Positions 16,009-22,977 of a stretch of 64,000 nucleotides of DNA are shown here, one piece after another. The translations under genes and the position numbers were made by a program. The stretch's first letter is position 1. Each line of letters begins with the position of its first letter. The notes below the pieces were generated by a model. The model did no database searches, was not told the origin of the DNA, and saw nothing but the letters and a program-made list of their open reading frames with translations. The stretch is from an uncultured bacterium (lineage in GTDB: Bacteria > Planctomycetota > GCA-002687715), in NCBI GenBank assembly GCA_902826835.1, contig CADEGH010000001.1:1-64000 (forward strand), read 5' to 3'.

Positions 16009-17438
16009 GGCTTGGTCTCCTCGCGCAAATCCACGAGCTTTCCTGCACTCACTACCGCCCGCACTCCGGTCGTCGCCAGCAAGGGGTCGCCGTCGAACAC
16101 CACGATGTCTGCGGACAGTCCGGCCTTGAGCGATCCCGTGCGATCTGCCAATCCCAGGAAGCGCGCGGGCTCCGAGGTCAAGAGTGGAATAGCCCGCTCG
16201 CGGGGCAATCCGAGTCGCACCGCGAAGCGAGCGAAGTCCAGCAGCGTTTGGCCCGGCTCCAGTTCGCCCCCTGCGAGCGCAAACGGAGCCTTGGCGCGAA
16301 AGAGGCGTTCGGGAGTCACGGCCGGAGGCAGCGGCTCGAGTACGGCAAAGTTGGGAAAACCCGCCGCACAGCAATTGCAGCCGTGCAGGAGTGCTGATTC
16401 CTCATCGACGTACAGCGGCCATTGGTTCGAAGGCTCGGCGGATGGGTGTTCGTGACCGTGATCAGCGGCGTGATCGTGTCCTTCGTGGTCGTGCCGGCTC
16501 GACTCGGCGGCACTCCCGAGCGGTTCGCCTTCCGATTCGGGGGTCGAACGGGGTCCTCGGCCCCCGCGTCGCTCGAGATGGAACAACGGTCCGACCAACA
16601 CGGGCGTCCGCGTGCGCTCGAGTTCGGCGGCCGCGAGGCCTGCCTCCTGGGCACCCACGATCACGTTTCGGCTGATGCCAAACTCCTTGGCGATCCGCAT
16701 GGCCGTATAGATATCCTTGGCAGACTCGGCCTGCCAAAACACCGTGAGCTTGCCGGCCAGGGCTGCGGCCAGGGTCTCCAATTCGACATCAACTATCCCC
16801 GCGCCCTTGGCCCGGGCATCCGCATAGTCGCGGGCGCGGGTGAAGGCTCGGCGGGCCTCGAAGATCACGCCCATTCGAGAATTGGGCCGGCGCGGCGGCA
16901 TTCCTTGGCCACCCCGACCAGCGTTGATCGTCGGATCCAGTCCCAGGGACACTCGAACCCCAAAGGTGTCGGCAAGCGTCTGACTCACCTCGGCGCCGGT
17001 GCGCACCAAAGTGGGCTGACCACCGACCACGTTTCTTGATCCTGGATGCACCACGACGGTGGTCGTGCCGCTCCGAAACGCGCGCCTCAGATCGAACGAG
17101 GCGAGGTCGACAAAACTCGCCGCGCGCACCGTGGGGGTCACCTCGGAGCGCTCCTCGTTGTCGAGCTCACCCCGGATGAGGCCGAATTGGCTCGCGCCGT
17201 CGATGAAACCGGGGGTGACTTCGGCCTGCGGCAGGTCGAAGACTTTCGCGCCTTTCGGCACCGCGATCTTCTCTCCTATGGCCTGAATGCGCTCTCCACT
17301 CACGATCACGATGGCGGGCGCGATCGAGGTCCCATCGCCCAAGTGGGCTCTGCCGACCTTCAGGGCCCAGACGTCCTGGGCAGGTAGGCACCCGAGGAAG
17401 AGGAAGCCAACCAACACGATCCAGCCGATGGGCTTCAT
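16005..17438 (-). CDS. Exported amidohydrolase-fold protein with His-rich and Cys-rich inserts (array member 3)
   Basis: 477 residues from the ATG overlapping the previous stop. A signal peptide ends at GCLPAQ; the Cys could suggest a lipobox but the -3 residue fits poorly. The HxH site reads TPGFIDGASQFG, both His lost. The special feature is an insert at residues 316-331 with seven His in sixteen (RHDHEGHDHAADHGHEHP) followed at 352-357 by HGCNCC. Both could bind zinc, copper or nickel. The C-terminus keeps LLTSEPARFLGLADRTGSLK and LSADIVVFDGDPLLAT. Place in the array and loss of the catalytic His suggest a non-hydrolytic role; metal binding or metal delivery to the intact paralogue is a hypothesis only. 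Confidence 0.8.
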   Translation of the reverse strand: MKPIGWIVLVGFLFLGCLPAQDVWALKVGRAHLGDGTSIAPAIVIVSGERIQAIGEKIAVPKGAKVFDLPQAEVTPGFIDGASQFGLIRGELDNEERSEVTPTVRAASFVDLASFDLRRAFRSGTTTVVVHPGSRNVVGGQPTLVRTGAEVSQTLADTFGVRVSLGLDPTINAGRGGQGMPPRRPNSRMGVIFEARRAFTRARDYADARAKGAGIVDVELETLAAALAGKLTVFWQAESAKDIYTAMRIAKEFGISRNVIVGAQEAGLAAAELERTRTPVLVGPLFHLERRGGRGPRSTPESEGEPLGSAAESSRHDHEGHDHAADHGHEHPSAEPSNQWPLYVDEESALLHGCNCCAAGFPNFAVLEPLPPAVTPERLFRAKAPFALAGGELEPGQTLLDFARFAVRLGLPRERAIPLLTSEPARFLGLADRTGSLKAGLSADIVVFDGDPLLATTGVRAVVSAGKLVDLREETKP

Positions 17439-18532
17439 GGTGCGAGCTCCTTCTGGTCGACGCGCACTCCGTTCAAGAACATCCCCAACACTCGGGCACG
17501 AGGGTCGGTGGGACGATGACTCCAAAGCACAATGTCCGCGCGGAGCCCGGCGGTCAGGGCCCCCACGGACTTGTCGATTCCGAGCACGTGCGCCGCGTCC
17601 ACCGTCAATGCTCGTTCCGCGGCCGCCTCGCCGGCGATACTCGCGAGCACCACGCCGGCCAGTCTCAGCGCCTGGGGCGAGCGATCGGGACCGTCGGACG
17701 CAAGGGCAATGCGGAGCTTGCGCTCGACCAAGGCCTGGATGCGAGCCCGATCAGGGGCCTTCAGGCTTGGCACCACGCCGCGAAGAATCACCCCGAGAAG
17801 CTGGTCGGTCTTGGGAGCCCCCTCCAGCGCGGAAGGAGGCAGCGAGAGCACTCCGTACCCCGGATGAGAGACCGCTAACTCTTCGGCCATCTCGCGTTCG
17901 CGAGGGGACCCCACCGAGCAGAGCCAGCGACGCATTTCGCCTTGGGCCGATTTTGCATGCTCAAGGAGACCCGCGCGGATGCGGTCGAGAGCGCCGGCCG
18001 CGGAGGTCGGGTCGCGCCCCCGCACGTAGGCACTTTCATCGAGACTCGTGCTGACCAGGCCACGGTGGATCGGGTGAGTGGGCGAACCGCGCGCACCTAA
18101 GTGCACTACGGCGGTGTCGCCTCCCATGGCCTGGCTCCGCGGCGTCCAAAGATGCGTCGTCCCGATGCCTGCTCGCAGCATTTCCTGCCAGGTCGGAGCA
18201 TCGCCGAGAACAAGATCTCGAACTTGAAGCTTGGGCAAGAAAGCGCTGGCGTTTTCCACTCTCGATCGTTCGAGACCGGCGCTCGATCCGCCGTCGATCA
18301 GGGCCGGGAACGCGATCGCGTCCGCGAACACCTGCTTATCCTTCGCGGCTGGCGCTTTCGCGGTGGGAACGACCGCAACGATGCGTCCGGACTTCACCAA
18401 AATGGTCGCAGACTCGATGGGAGCGCCCGCCATCGGCACCGCTAGGCGACACTCGATGGCCAGGTCGGCCTGGTCTTGCGCCAGAACGCGGCTTGCCAAC
18501 CAGAACGCGCAAGTGAAGGAAGCCAATCTCAT
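17435..18532 (-). CDS. Short exported amidohydrolase-fold protein, metal motif lost (array member 2)
   Basis: 365 residues, the shortest of the array. A signal peptide ends near SRVLAQ. The sheet segment LAIECRLAVPMAGAPIESAT is followed by AFPALIDGGSSAG in place of GFIDxHxH. An Asp remains in RIALASDGPDRSPQAL at the position of the last metal ligand. The C-terminus has LTVDAAHVLGIDKSVGALTA and LRADIVLWSHRPTDPRAR. It overlaps members 1 and 3 by 4 bases each. Hydrolytic activity is unlikely with both HxH histidines gone. Confidence 0.78.
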   Translation of the reverse strand: MRLASFTCAFWLASRVLAQDQADLAIECRLAVPMAGAPIESATILVKSGRIVAVVPTAKAPAAKDKQVFADAIAFPALIDGGSSAGLERSRVENASAFLPKLQVRDLVLGDAPTWQEMLRAGIGTTHLWTPRSQAMGGDTAVVHLGARGSPTHPIHRGLVSTSLDESAYVRGRDPTSAAGALDRIRAGLLEHAKSAQGEMRRWLCSVGSPREREMAEELAVSHPGYGVLSLPPSALEGAPKTDQLLGVILRGVVPSLKAPDRARIQALVERKLRIALASDGPDRSPQALRLAGVVLASIAGEAAAERALTVDAAHVLGIDKSVGALTAGLRADIVLWSHRPTDPRARVLGMFLNGVRVDQKELAP

Positions 18533-19995
18533 GGTCGGTCTCCGGTGAGGCGAACCACCACCTGCCCGAGAATCATCGCCTCCGCTTTCGAGCCCGGGGC
18601 GAACAAGTCGGTCTTCCGCACCTGAAGGAGCGCGTCGTAGCCCGGCGCGATCCGACCCCAGCGATTGGCCATCCCGACGACCTCGGCGGCCGACACCGTG
18701 AGGGCGCGGATCGCATCAGCCTCCGACACTCCCGAGCTTTGGAGCCAAGCCGCAAACAGGGGGACGTCAGCGGGCCCGAAATTCGGATCCCCCGCGGTCA
18801 TGAGAGCGAAGGGAATTCCGGCCTCGACGAACTGCGACACTCTCGTCACCGAACGGTCGCCGTGGTCGATCGCGTTCGCCGTCGAGAACGGAGCCGCGGA
18901 ATTCAAGATGAGGAGAGCCTTCGCCTCCTTGAGCTCATCGATCACGAGCCCTGCTTCGGTGGCACCCATGATGATCGGGCGCAGTTTGCGCGACTTGGCC
19001 AATTCGAGCGCAAGGAGGATGTCCTCTTTCCAGTGGGCCTCGATGCGCAACGTCCCCTTGCCTTCGAAAATCCGAAGGAGCGTCTCAAACCCCCAGTCCT
19101 TGGTGGGTTCGTTCGGAGCCTTGGGTTTTTCGTCCGCCTTCGAGGCCGAGGCATCGCTCGAAGCCTCCGCGGTCTTCTCGCCGGTCGAGCCGCTCCCGCT
19201 CCGTCGAAGACGATCGCGCAAGGATGATCTAGGGCGGCCCTCGGACTTCGGCGCCTCTCCCTCCCCGCCGGCGGGCGTCTTGCCATCGGCAGGCTTGTCG
19301 CCCTTCTTTTGCTTCGCTTCGTACTCGGCGAGTTTCTTTTCGTAGTCCTTCCAGTCGTCGGCGAACTTTTTCTTCGCTTTCTCGTAGCGGTCCGCGCCGT
19401 CGAACGCACCCCGGACGGTGGCTCGCGCGGCGCGGCGATCGAGGAGACTCGCTTGATTGCGCCCCTTGACCCCGAGGGTCACCGTCCAACCGGCCTCGCG
19501 TTCGTAAACGAAGCGAGCGCCATCTCCGCTGCCCGGTCGCACCAGACAGGAGGTCGAGCCCTCGCTGGCCGGGAGGAGCGAGGTGTCCACGTAGACCGCC
19601 CCGATGCCCGCCTCCAGCATGCGCCGATCGATGGCCGCCTCCTCCGCCGAGAGGACGTCGGCGAAGCGATCGTCTGGGTTTCCCGTGCGCTGCCGCCTCA
19701 CCTCTGCCTCAAGAAGCGCGTCGTGGCCCACGTCGATGAATGCGGGAGCAATCAACGCCCCGTCCATGGCCTCGACCTTGGCTCCTTCGGGGACCTTCAC
19801 CTCGGGTCCGACTTCGACGATTTTTCCGCCTCGGATCAGAATCGTACCGAGTTCCGGGGGCTGACCGGGACGCGTGAGCAGCCGCCCGCCGATGAGAGCG
19901 AGGGTCTCTTCCTTCGGCTTTTGATCCGAAGATTCCTGCGCGGGCAGGCATAAACCGAGGACCGAAGCGATGGCGGCAACCAAGCAGGATTTCAT
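18529..19995 (-). CDS. Exported amidohydrolase-fold protein, first gene of the array, metal motif lost
   Basis: 488 residues. A signal peptide ends at GLCLPAQ (about residue 20). The sheet domain has LALIGGRLLTRPGQPPELGT and ILIRGGKIVEVGPEVKVPEG. The metal motif reads LIAPAFIDVGHDALLE (residues 81-96): the HxH positions are Gly90 and Asp92. A helical stretch (about 203-232, rich in KKF, YEK and KLAEYEAKQKK) leads to a low-complexity charged linker (about 233-298). A GDPN Asp survives late (about 402). The C-terminus has IRALTVSAAEVVGMANRWGR. The ATG follows GGGAGGT at 5 bases and a plausible promoter lies just upstream, so transcription of the whole array probably begins here, divergent from the sigma factor gene. 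Confidence 0.8.
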   Translation of the reverse strand: MKSCLVAAIASVLGLCLPAQESSDQKPKEETLALIGGRLLTRPGQPPELGTILIRGGKIVEVGPEVKVPEGAKVEAMDGALIAPAFIDVGHDALLEAEVRRQRTGNPDDRFADVLSAEEAAIDRRMLEAGIGAVYVDTSLLPASEGSTSCLVRPGSGDGARFVYEREAGWTVTLGVKGRNQASLLDRRAARATVRGAFDGADRYEKAKKKFADDWKDYEKKLAEYEAKQKKGDKPADGKTPAGGEGEAPKSEGRPRSSLRDRLRRSGSGSTGEKTAEASSDASASKADEKPKAPNEPTKDWGFETLLRIFEGKGTLRIEAHWKEDILLALELAKSRKLRPIIMGATEAGLVIDELKEAKALLILNSAAPFSTANAIDHGDRSVTRVSQFVEAGIPFALMTAGDPNFGPADVPLFAAWLQSSGVSEADAIRALTVSAAEVVGMANRWGRIAPGYDALLQVRKTDLFAPGSKAEAMILGQVVVRLTGDRP

Positions 19996-20018
19996 TCCGG
20001 ACCTCCCGAGGGAGCGGG

Positions 20019-20048
20019 ATTCTATGCCGCCGCGCGCGATCCCCTCAA
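20019..20048 (-). promoter_or_regulatory. Candidate sigma-70-type promoter of the amidohydrolase operon
   Basis: On the minus strand TTGAGG (20043-20048) and TAGAAT (20019-20024) are separated by 18 bases. A start near 20012 would give a leader of under 20 bases that still contains the strong Shine-Dalgarno GGGAGGT (20000-20006). Confidence 0.5.
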
Positions 20049-20124
20049 CAAGCGGGTGAACTTTTGCGAATATTGTGAAGAGGCGCCTGGTTCATGGGAT
20101 GGACCGGTGCGGTTTCCGGATCGT

Positions 20125-20130
20125 TAGCAT
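20125..20130 (+). promoter_or_regulatory. Candidate -10 hexamer TAGCAT before the sigma factor gene
   Basis: TAGCAT lies 7 bases before the chosen ATG at 20138, where no Shine-Dalgarno is found. A short or absent leader would result. A TGAACTT sequence at 20057-20063 recalls ECF -35 elements (GGAACTT) and would be a rival, autoregulated promoter site. Confidence 0.25.
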
Positions 20131-20137
20131 CCTCGCG

Positions 20138-20746
20138 ATGGCCACCTCGGCACCAAAACGCTCGCCCAAGTCCGCTCGCGAGCGCTTTGCCGCGGAGCTT
20201 GAACCTCATCTCGCGGGGCTCTGGCGAACGGCGCTGCGGATGACTCGCAACGCGACCCGGGCCGAGGACTTGGTGCAGGACGCACTCCTCAAGGCCTACC
20301 GGTTCTTCGACAGCTACGAGCCAGGAACGAACTTCGGAGCTTGGGTGCACCGCGTGCTCTACACGGTCTTTTTGAACAACACGCGCGGAGAGCCTCCCAG
20401 GGCGGCCGCGCTCGACCAGGTGGCTGAACCTCCGGAAGCCGAGAGATCCCTCCTGGACGACTTGGGCCGCCGCGGAGCCGCCGAACGAGCGCGGGTCTTG
20501 CTCGAAGCGGTCGACGATCGCATCAAAGAGGCCGTGTTGGAAATGCCCGAAGATCTTCGGCTGGTGTTCCTCCTCAGCACCATCGAAGGCCTGAAGTACC
20601 GCGAGATCGCCGACGTCATGGATTGTCCCATCGGTACCGTGATGTCCCGCCTTTTCCGTGGTCGCAAATTCCTCCAGGACAAGCTCGCCGACTACGCGAG
20701 CGTGTCGGGATTCCGGGTCGGCTCCATCGAAGGAGAGGCGGAATGA
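20138..20746 (+). CDS. ECF-type RNA polymerase sigma factor
   Basis: 202 residues from this ATG (in-frame ATGs at 20075 and 20099 would add a non-conserved tail). Region 2 is clear: WRTALRMTRNATRAEDLVQD and ALLKAYRFFDSYEPGTNFGA, with the WVHRVLYTVFLNNTR segment. Region 4 is a standard helix-turn-helix: LVFLLSTIEGLKYREIADVM and DCPIGTVMSRLFRGRKFLQD. The gene overlaps the anti-sigma gene by 4 bases (ATGA at 20743-20746), the usual co-translated pair. It is divergent from the amidohydrolase array, 142 bases away, so regulation of that array is a reasonable inference but is not shown by a matched promoter motif. Confidence 0.9.
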   Translation: MATSAPKRSPKSARERFAAELEPHLAGLWRTALRMTRNATRAEDLVQDALLKAYRFFDSYEPGTNFGAWVHRVLYTVFLNNTRGEPPRAAALDQVAEPPEAERSLLDDLGRRGAAERARVLLEAVDDRIKEAVLEMPEDLRLVFLLSTIEGLKYREIADVMDCPIGTVMSRLFRGRKFLQDKLADYASVSGFRVGSIEGEAE

Positions 20747-21561
20747 ACTGCCGCGACTTCGCCGCCATGGTGTCGGGAGGCCAAGCCGAAGACCCAACCG
20801 CGGTCCAGATCGAAGCGATCGAGCGCCATGCTCGCGACTGTGAGGCTTGTCACGCCTTCCGAACGGACTTCGTCAAGAGCCAGGCACGGCTGCGCGACCT
20901 ACTCGGAAACGAGGCTCTGCCCGTCGGCTTCGATCGACGGATCAGCACCGTCCTCGACCGCGAAGATGCGCGCCTGGTCCGCAGACGTTGGATCGCCACT
21001 GCCATACCGGCCGCGCTGGCGGCGTCGGTAGCCCTGTTGCTCTTCCGCGGCCAAAGCCTCCACGACCACGACGACCACGGGCCGGTCATCGATTTTGCCG
21101 TCGCGCAGTTCCTCTCTCTCCAGCAGGAGGCGGCGCGCAAGAAAGTCTCGATCCTCGATCCCGACCTCCTCCGCCGCGAGGCGGAAGAAGTCGCGGTCCT
21201 GGATGGCGAAAAACTGCGCAGCTTCTACCGGGAGCTCTTCGGTGAGGACGCCAAGATCCCCGAAAAGTTGCGCGGCCGAGGCGTCCAGGGCGCGGTGCGC
21301 CAAGTCGGGTTCCACGGAACTCCAGTATCCAACCTGATCCTCGATCTCCAAGATCAGGAAGTGAGCGTGTACCGTCTGCGCCGTGACCAAGCCCTCCTGC
21401 GCGACTTGCACCTTCTCGATGGCGTTACGGCGGACGGTCTGCGTATCGAGCGCTGCCGCAGTTGTCATGTCATCGCGGTGACCCGCGGTGATTCGGTGTT
21501 CGTGCTCGTGAGCCGCGACGGGATCGAGCCCATGATCTCGCTGATGCGCCAGACTTATTGA
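20743..21561 (+). CDS. Membrane anti-sigma factor with zinc-finger, His/Asp cluster and CxxCH motif
   Basis: 272 residues. The N-terminal cytoplasmic domain has an anti-sigma zinc-binding pattern: His29, Cys33 and Cys36 in ERHARDCEACHAF. One membrane helix follows (about 83-101, ATAIPAALAASVALLL). Just outside it is HDHDDH (107-112). The outer domain of ~160 residues ends with a CRSCH motif (238-242) followed by VFVLVSRDGIEPMISLM. The product should hold the preceding sigma factor and release it on an envelope signal. CxxCH can bind c-type haem or act as a redox pair, and with the His/Asp cluster suggests metal, haem or redox sensing; this part is inference. The start is fixed by the 4-base overlap with the sigma gene. 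Confidence 0.85.
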   Translation: MNCRDFAAMVSGGQAEDPTAVQIEAIERHARDCEACHAFRTDFVKSQARLRDLLGNEALPVGFDRRISTVLDREDARLVRRRWIATAIPAALAASVALLLFRGQSLHDHDDHGPVIDFAVAQFLSLQQEAARKKVSILDPDLLRREAEEVAVLDGEKLRSFYRELFGEDAKIPEKLRGRGVQGAVRQVGFHGTPVSNLILDLQDQEVSVYRLRRDQALLRDLHLLDGVTADGLRIERCRSCHVIAVTRGDSVFVLVSRDGIEPMISLMRQTY

Positions 21562-21623
21562 CTCGGCCTTCGCGCGACGTGATTCGGCTTTCAATCGACG
21601 TGGGTCGGCTTCTTCGCGACGAG
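21561..21623. repeat. Three tandem 21-bp direct repeats at a convergent gene junction
   Basis: Copies at 21561-21581, 21582-21602 and 21603-21623 share TCGGC near the start and CGACG near the end. Copies 1 and 2 match at 16 of 21 bases, copies 2 and 3 at 13 of 21. On the minus strand they encode seven-residue units LVAKKPT, HVD-stop-KPN and HVARRPS, so the methyltransferase stop lies in the middle copy. Confidence 0.7.
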
Positions 21624-22292
21624 GATCAAGTCTCGCCCGAACAGGGACGGCCGGAGCCAAACCAAGCCGCCGTAGAGATTGCGGATGAGGGGGGCACGGA
21701 GCACGCGCGGATAGAGCCCCTTCACCCACAGACTCGCGAATCCGGAGACTCGCTGAAGGCTCAAACTTCGAACCGCCAGTTCTCGTTTCAGTTCCGGGAG
21801 CGCGAAAAACCGCAAATGACAGCGGTCCGACGCCGCCCCCTCGATTTCCGGAAACCTCCCGAAGAGGAGGGCGAGGCGATAGCGCCAGTGGGCGATGTTC
21901 GGGACGAGGAGCAGGAATGTCCCGCCGGGTCGCAGGAGCCGACTCGCCTCGTCCAGAGCGCGCAAGGAATGGAATCGGTGTTCAATGGCCGAATCGGAGA
22001 CCACGAGATCGAAGCTCGCATCCGGGAGTGGCAAAGGACCATTGTCCAAGTCCTGGGCGAGCGAAGTCAGACCCTTGGCCTCCGAGCGTTCCACCGCGTG
22101 CGCGGAGGCGTCGGTGTTCACCACTTTGTGCCCGAGCTGGCGCAGTTCCACCGCCAGCATCCCGGGACCACCGTCGATCACGAGCGCTCGACCCGACTTC
22201 GGCGCAAAACTCAGAAGGTGTCGGAGCCGATCGTAGTCGACACCATCGTCCTTCTTGCTCCAGTAATCATCCGCGTAGCGGGTGAGATCCAT
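21591..22292 (-). CDS. Class I SAM-dependent methyltransferase
   Basis: 233 residues from the ATG that follows GAGGAGGGAG. The Rossmann motif I reads ALVIDGGPGMLAVELRQLGH, with the acidic motif II in VVNTDAS; ASFDLVVSDSAIEHRFHSLR and LLRPGGTFLLLVPN complete a Methyltransf_11/31-type domain. Residues after 150 (HWRYRLALLFGRFPEIEG) resemble methyltransferases of polysaccharide clusters. It overlaps the acyltransferase gene by 26 bases and is the last gene of the radical SAM cluster. The C-terminus is unusual because the stop lies inside a tandem repeat that also encodes the preceding VAKKPT. Confidence 0.8.
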   Translation of the reverse strand: MDLTRYADDYWSKKDDGVDYDRLRHLLSFAPKSGRALVIDGGPGMLAVELRQLGHKVVNTDASAHAVERSEAKGLTSLAQDLDNGPLPLPDASFDLVVSDSAIEHRFHSLRALDEASRLLRPGGTFLLLVPNIAHWRYRLALLFGRFPEIEGAASDRCHLRFFALPELKRELAVRSLSLQRVSGFASLWVKGLYPRVLRAPLIRNLYGGLVWLRPSLFGRDLILVAKKPTHVD

Positions 22293-22977
22293 GGTCTCCC
22301 TCCTCACTCGCGAGTCTCGAGCCGAGACGACGCGCCGGATTCCCGCCCACGATCGTGTAGGCTTCGACCGACTTCGTGACGACGCTGCCCGCTCCGATGA
22401 CGGATCCACGGCCGAGCGTCACTCCGTCGAGCAGCACCACTCCGAAGCCGAGCCACACGTCGTCCTCGACGGTGATGCCACCCTTGGTGGAGAGCGGCTG
22501 CTCGCGCACCGGACGGGTCAAGTCCTGGAATTGGTGAGAATAAGGGTAGAACGCGCAGCGGGGCGCGATTTGCACTTGCCGGCCGATCGTGATTCGTCCG
22601 AATGCGGTCAGGATCACCCCGGGCTGAATGTACGTTCCCTCCCCCACCGAGAGGGATCCGCCCGGACCGAGTTCAACGATCACGTCCTTCCACAGCGTCA
22701 CCCCGTCGGCCAAATGCAGCTCCCCCGACTGGGGCGAGCTCGAAAGCACGCAACCGTCGCCGACGAAGACATCGTGGCCATATCGCACCGCGCCGCGCAG
22801 ACTCACTTCGGCATAGGGACTGAGCCACGGTCGACGGGTGAGTCCACCGAGGAAGCGCCGTTCCTTGTACTGGCCGGCCGAGCCGCGCGCGATCCTCCGC
22901 GCCAGTCCGGACAGGCCGGGCACGCGAGCCACCAGGAGCCACCCGGCGCACCAGGCTTTGCGAAACAGGCCCGTCAT
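22267..22977 (-). CDS. Hexapeptide-repeat acyltransferase (maltose/galactoside O-acetyltransferase-like)
   Basis: 236 residues from the ATG overlapping the upstream stop by 4 bases. After a basic N-terminal helix, left-handed beta-helix repeats run from about residue 60 to 215 (VSLRGAVRYGHDVFVGDG, LSVGEGTYIQPGVILTAFG, ITVEDDVWLGFGVVLLDGVT, SVIGAGSVVTKSVEAYTIVG). The catalytic-type His is in YPYSHQF. The end GGNPARRLG is the family signature for sugar O-acetyltransferases. It probably acetylates a sugar of the product made by this cluster. Confidence 0.85.
   Translation of the reverse strand: MTGLFRKAWCAGWLLVARVPGLSGLARRIARGSAGQYKERRFLGGLTRRPWLSPYAEVSLRGAVRYGHDVFVGDGCVLSSSPQSGELHLADGVTLWKDVIVELGPGGSLSVGEGTYIQPGVILTAFGRITIGRQVQIAPRCAFYPYSHQFQDLTRPVREQPLSTKGGITVEDDVWLGFGVVLLDGVTLGRGSVIGAGSVVTKSVEAYTIVGGNPARRLGSRLASEEGDHGSHPLRG

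Noticed and set aside
16005..17438. Lipoprotein lipobox at FLFLGC
   Set aside because: The -3 residue is Phe rather than Leu/Val/Ile, and the site continues to the same PAQ ending as the ordinary signal peptides of its neighbours.
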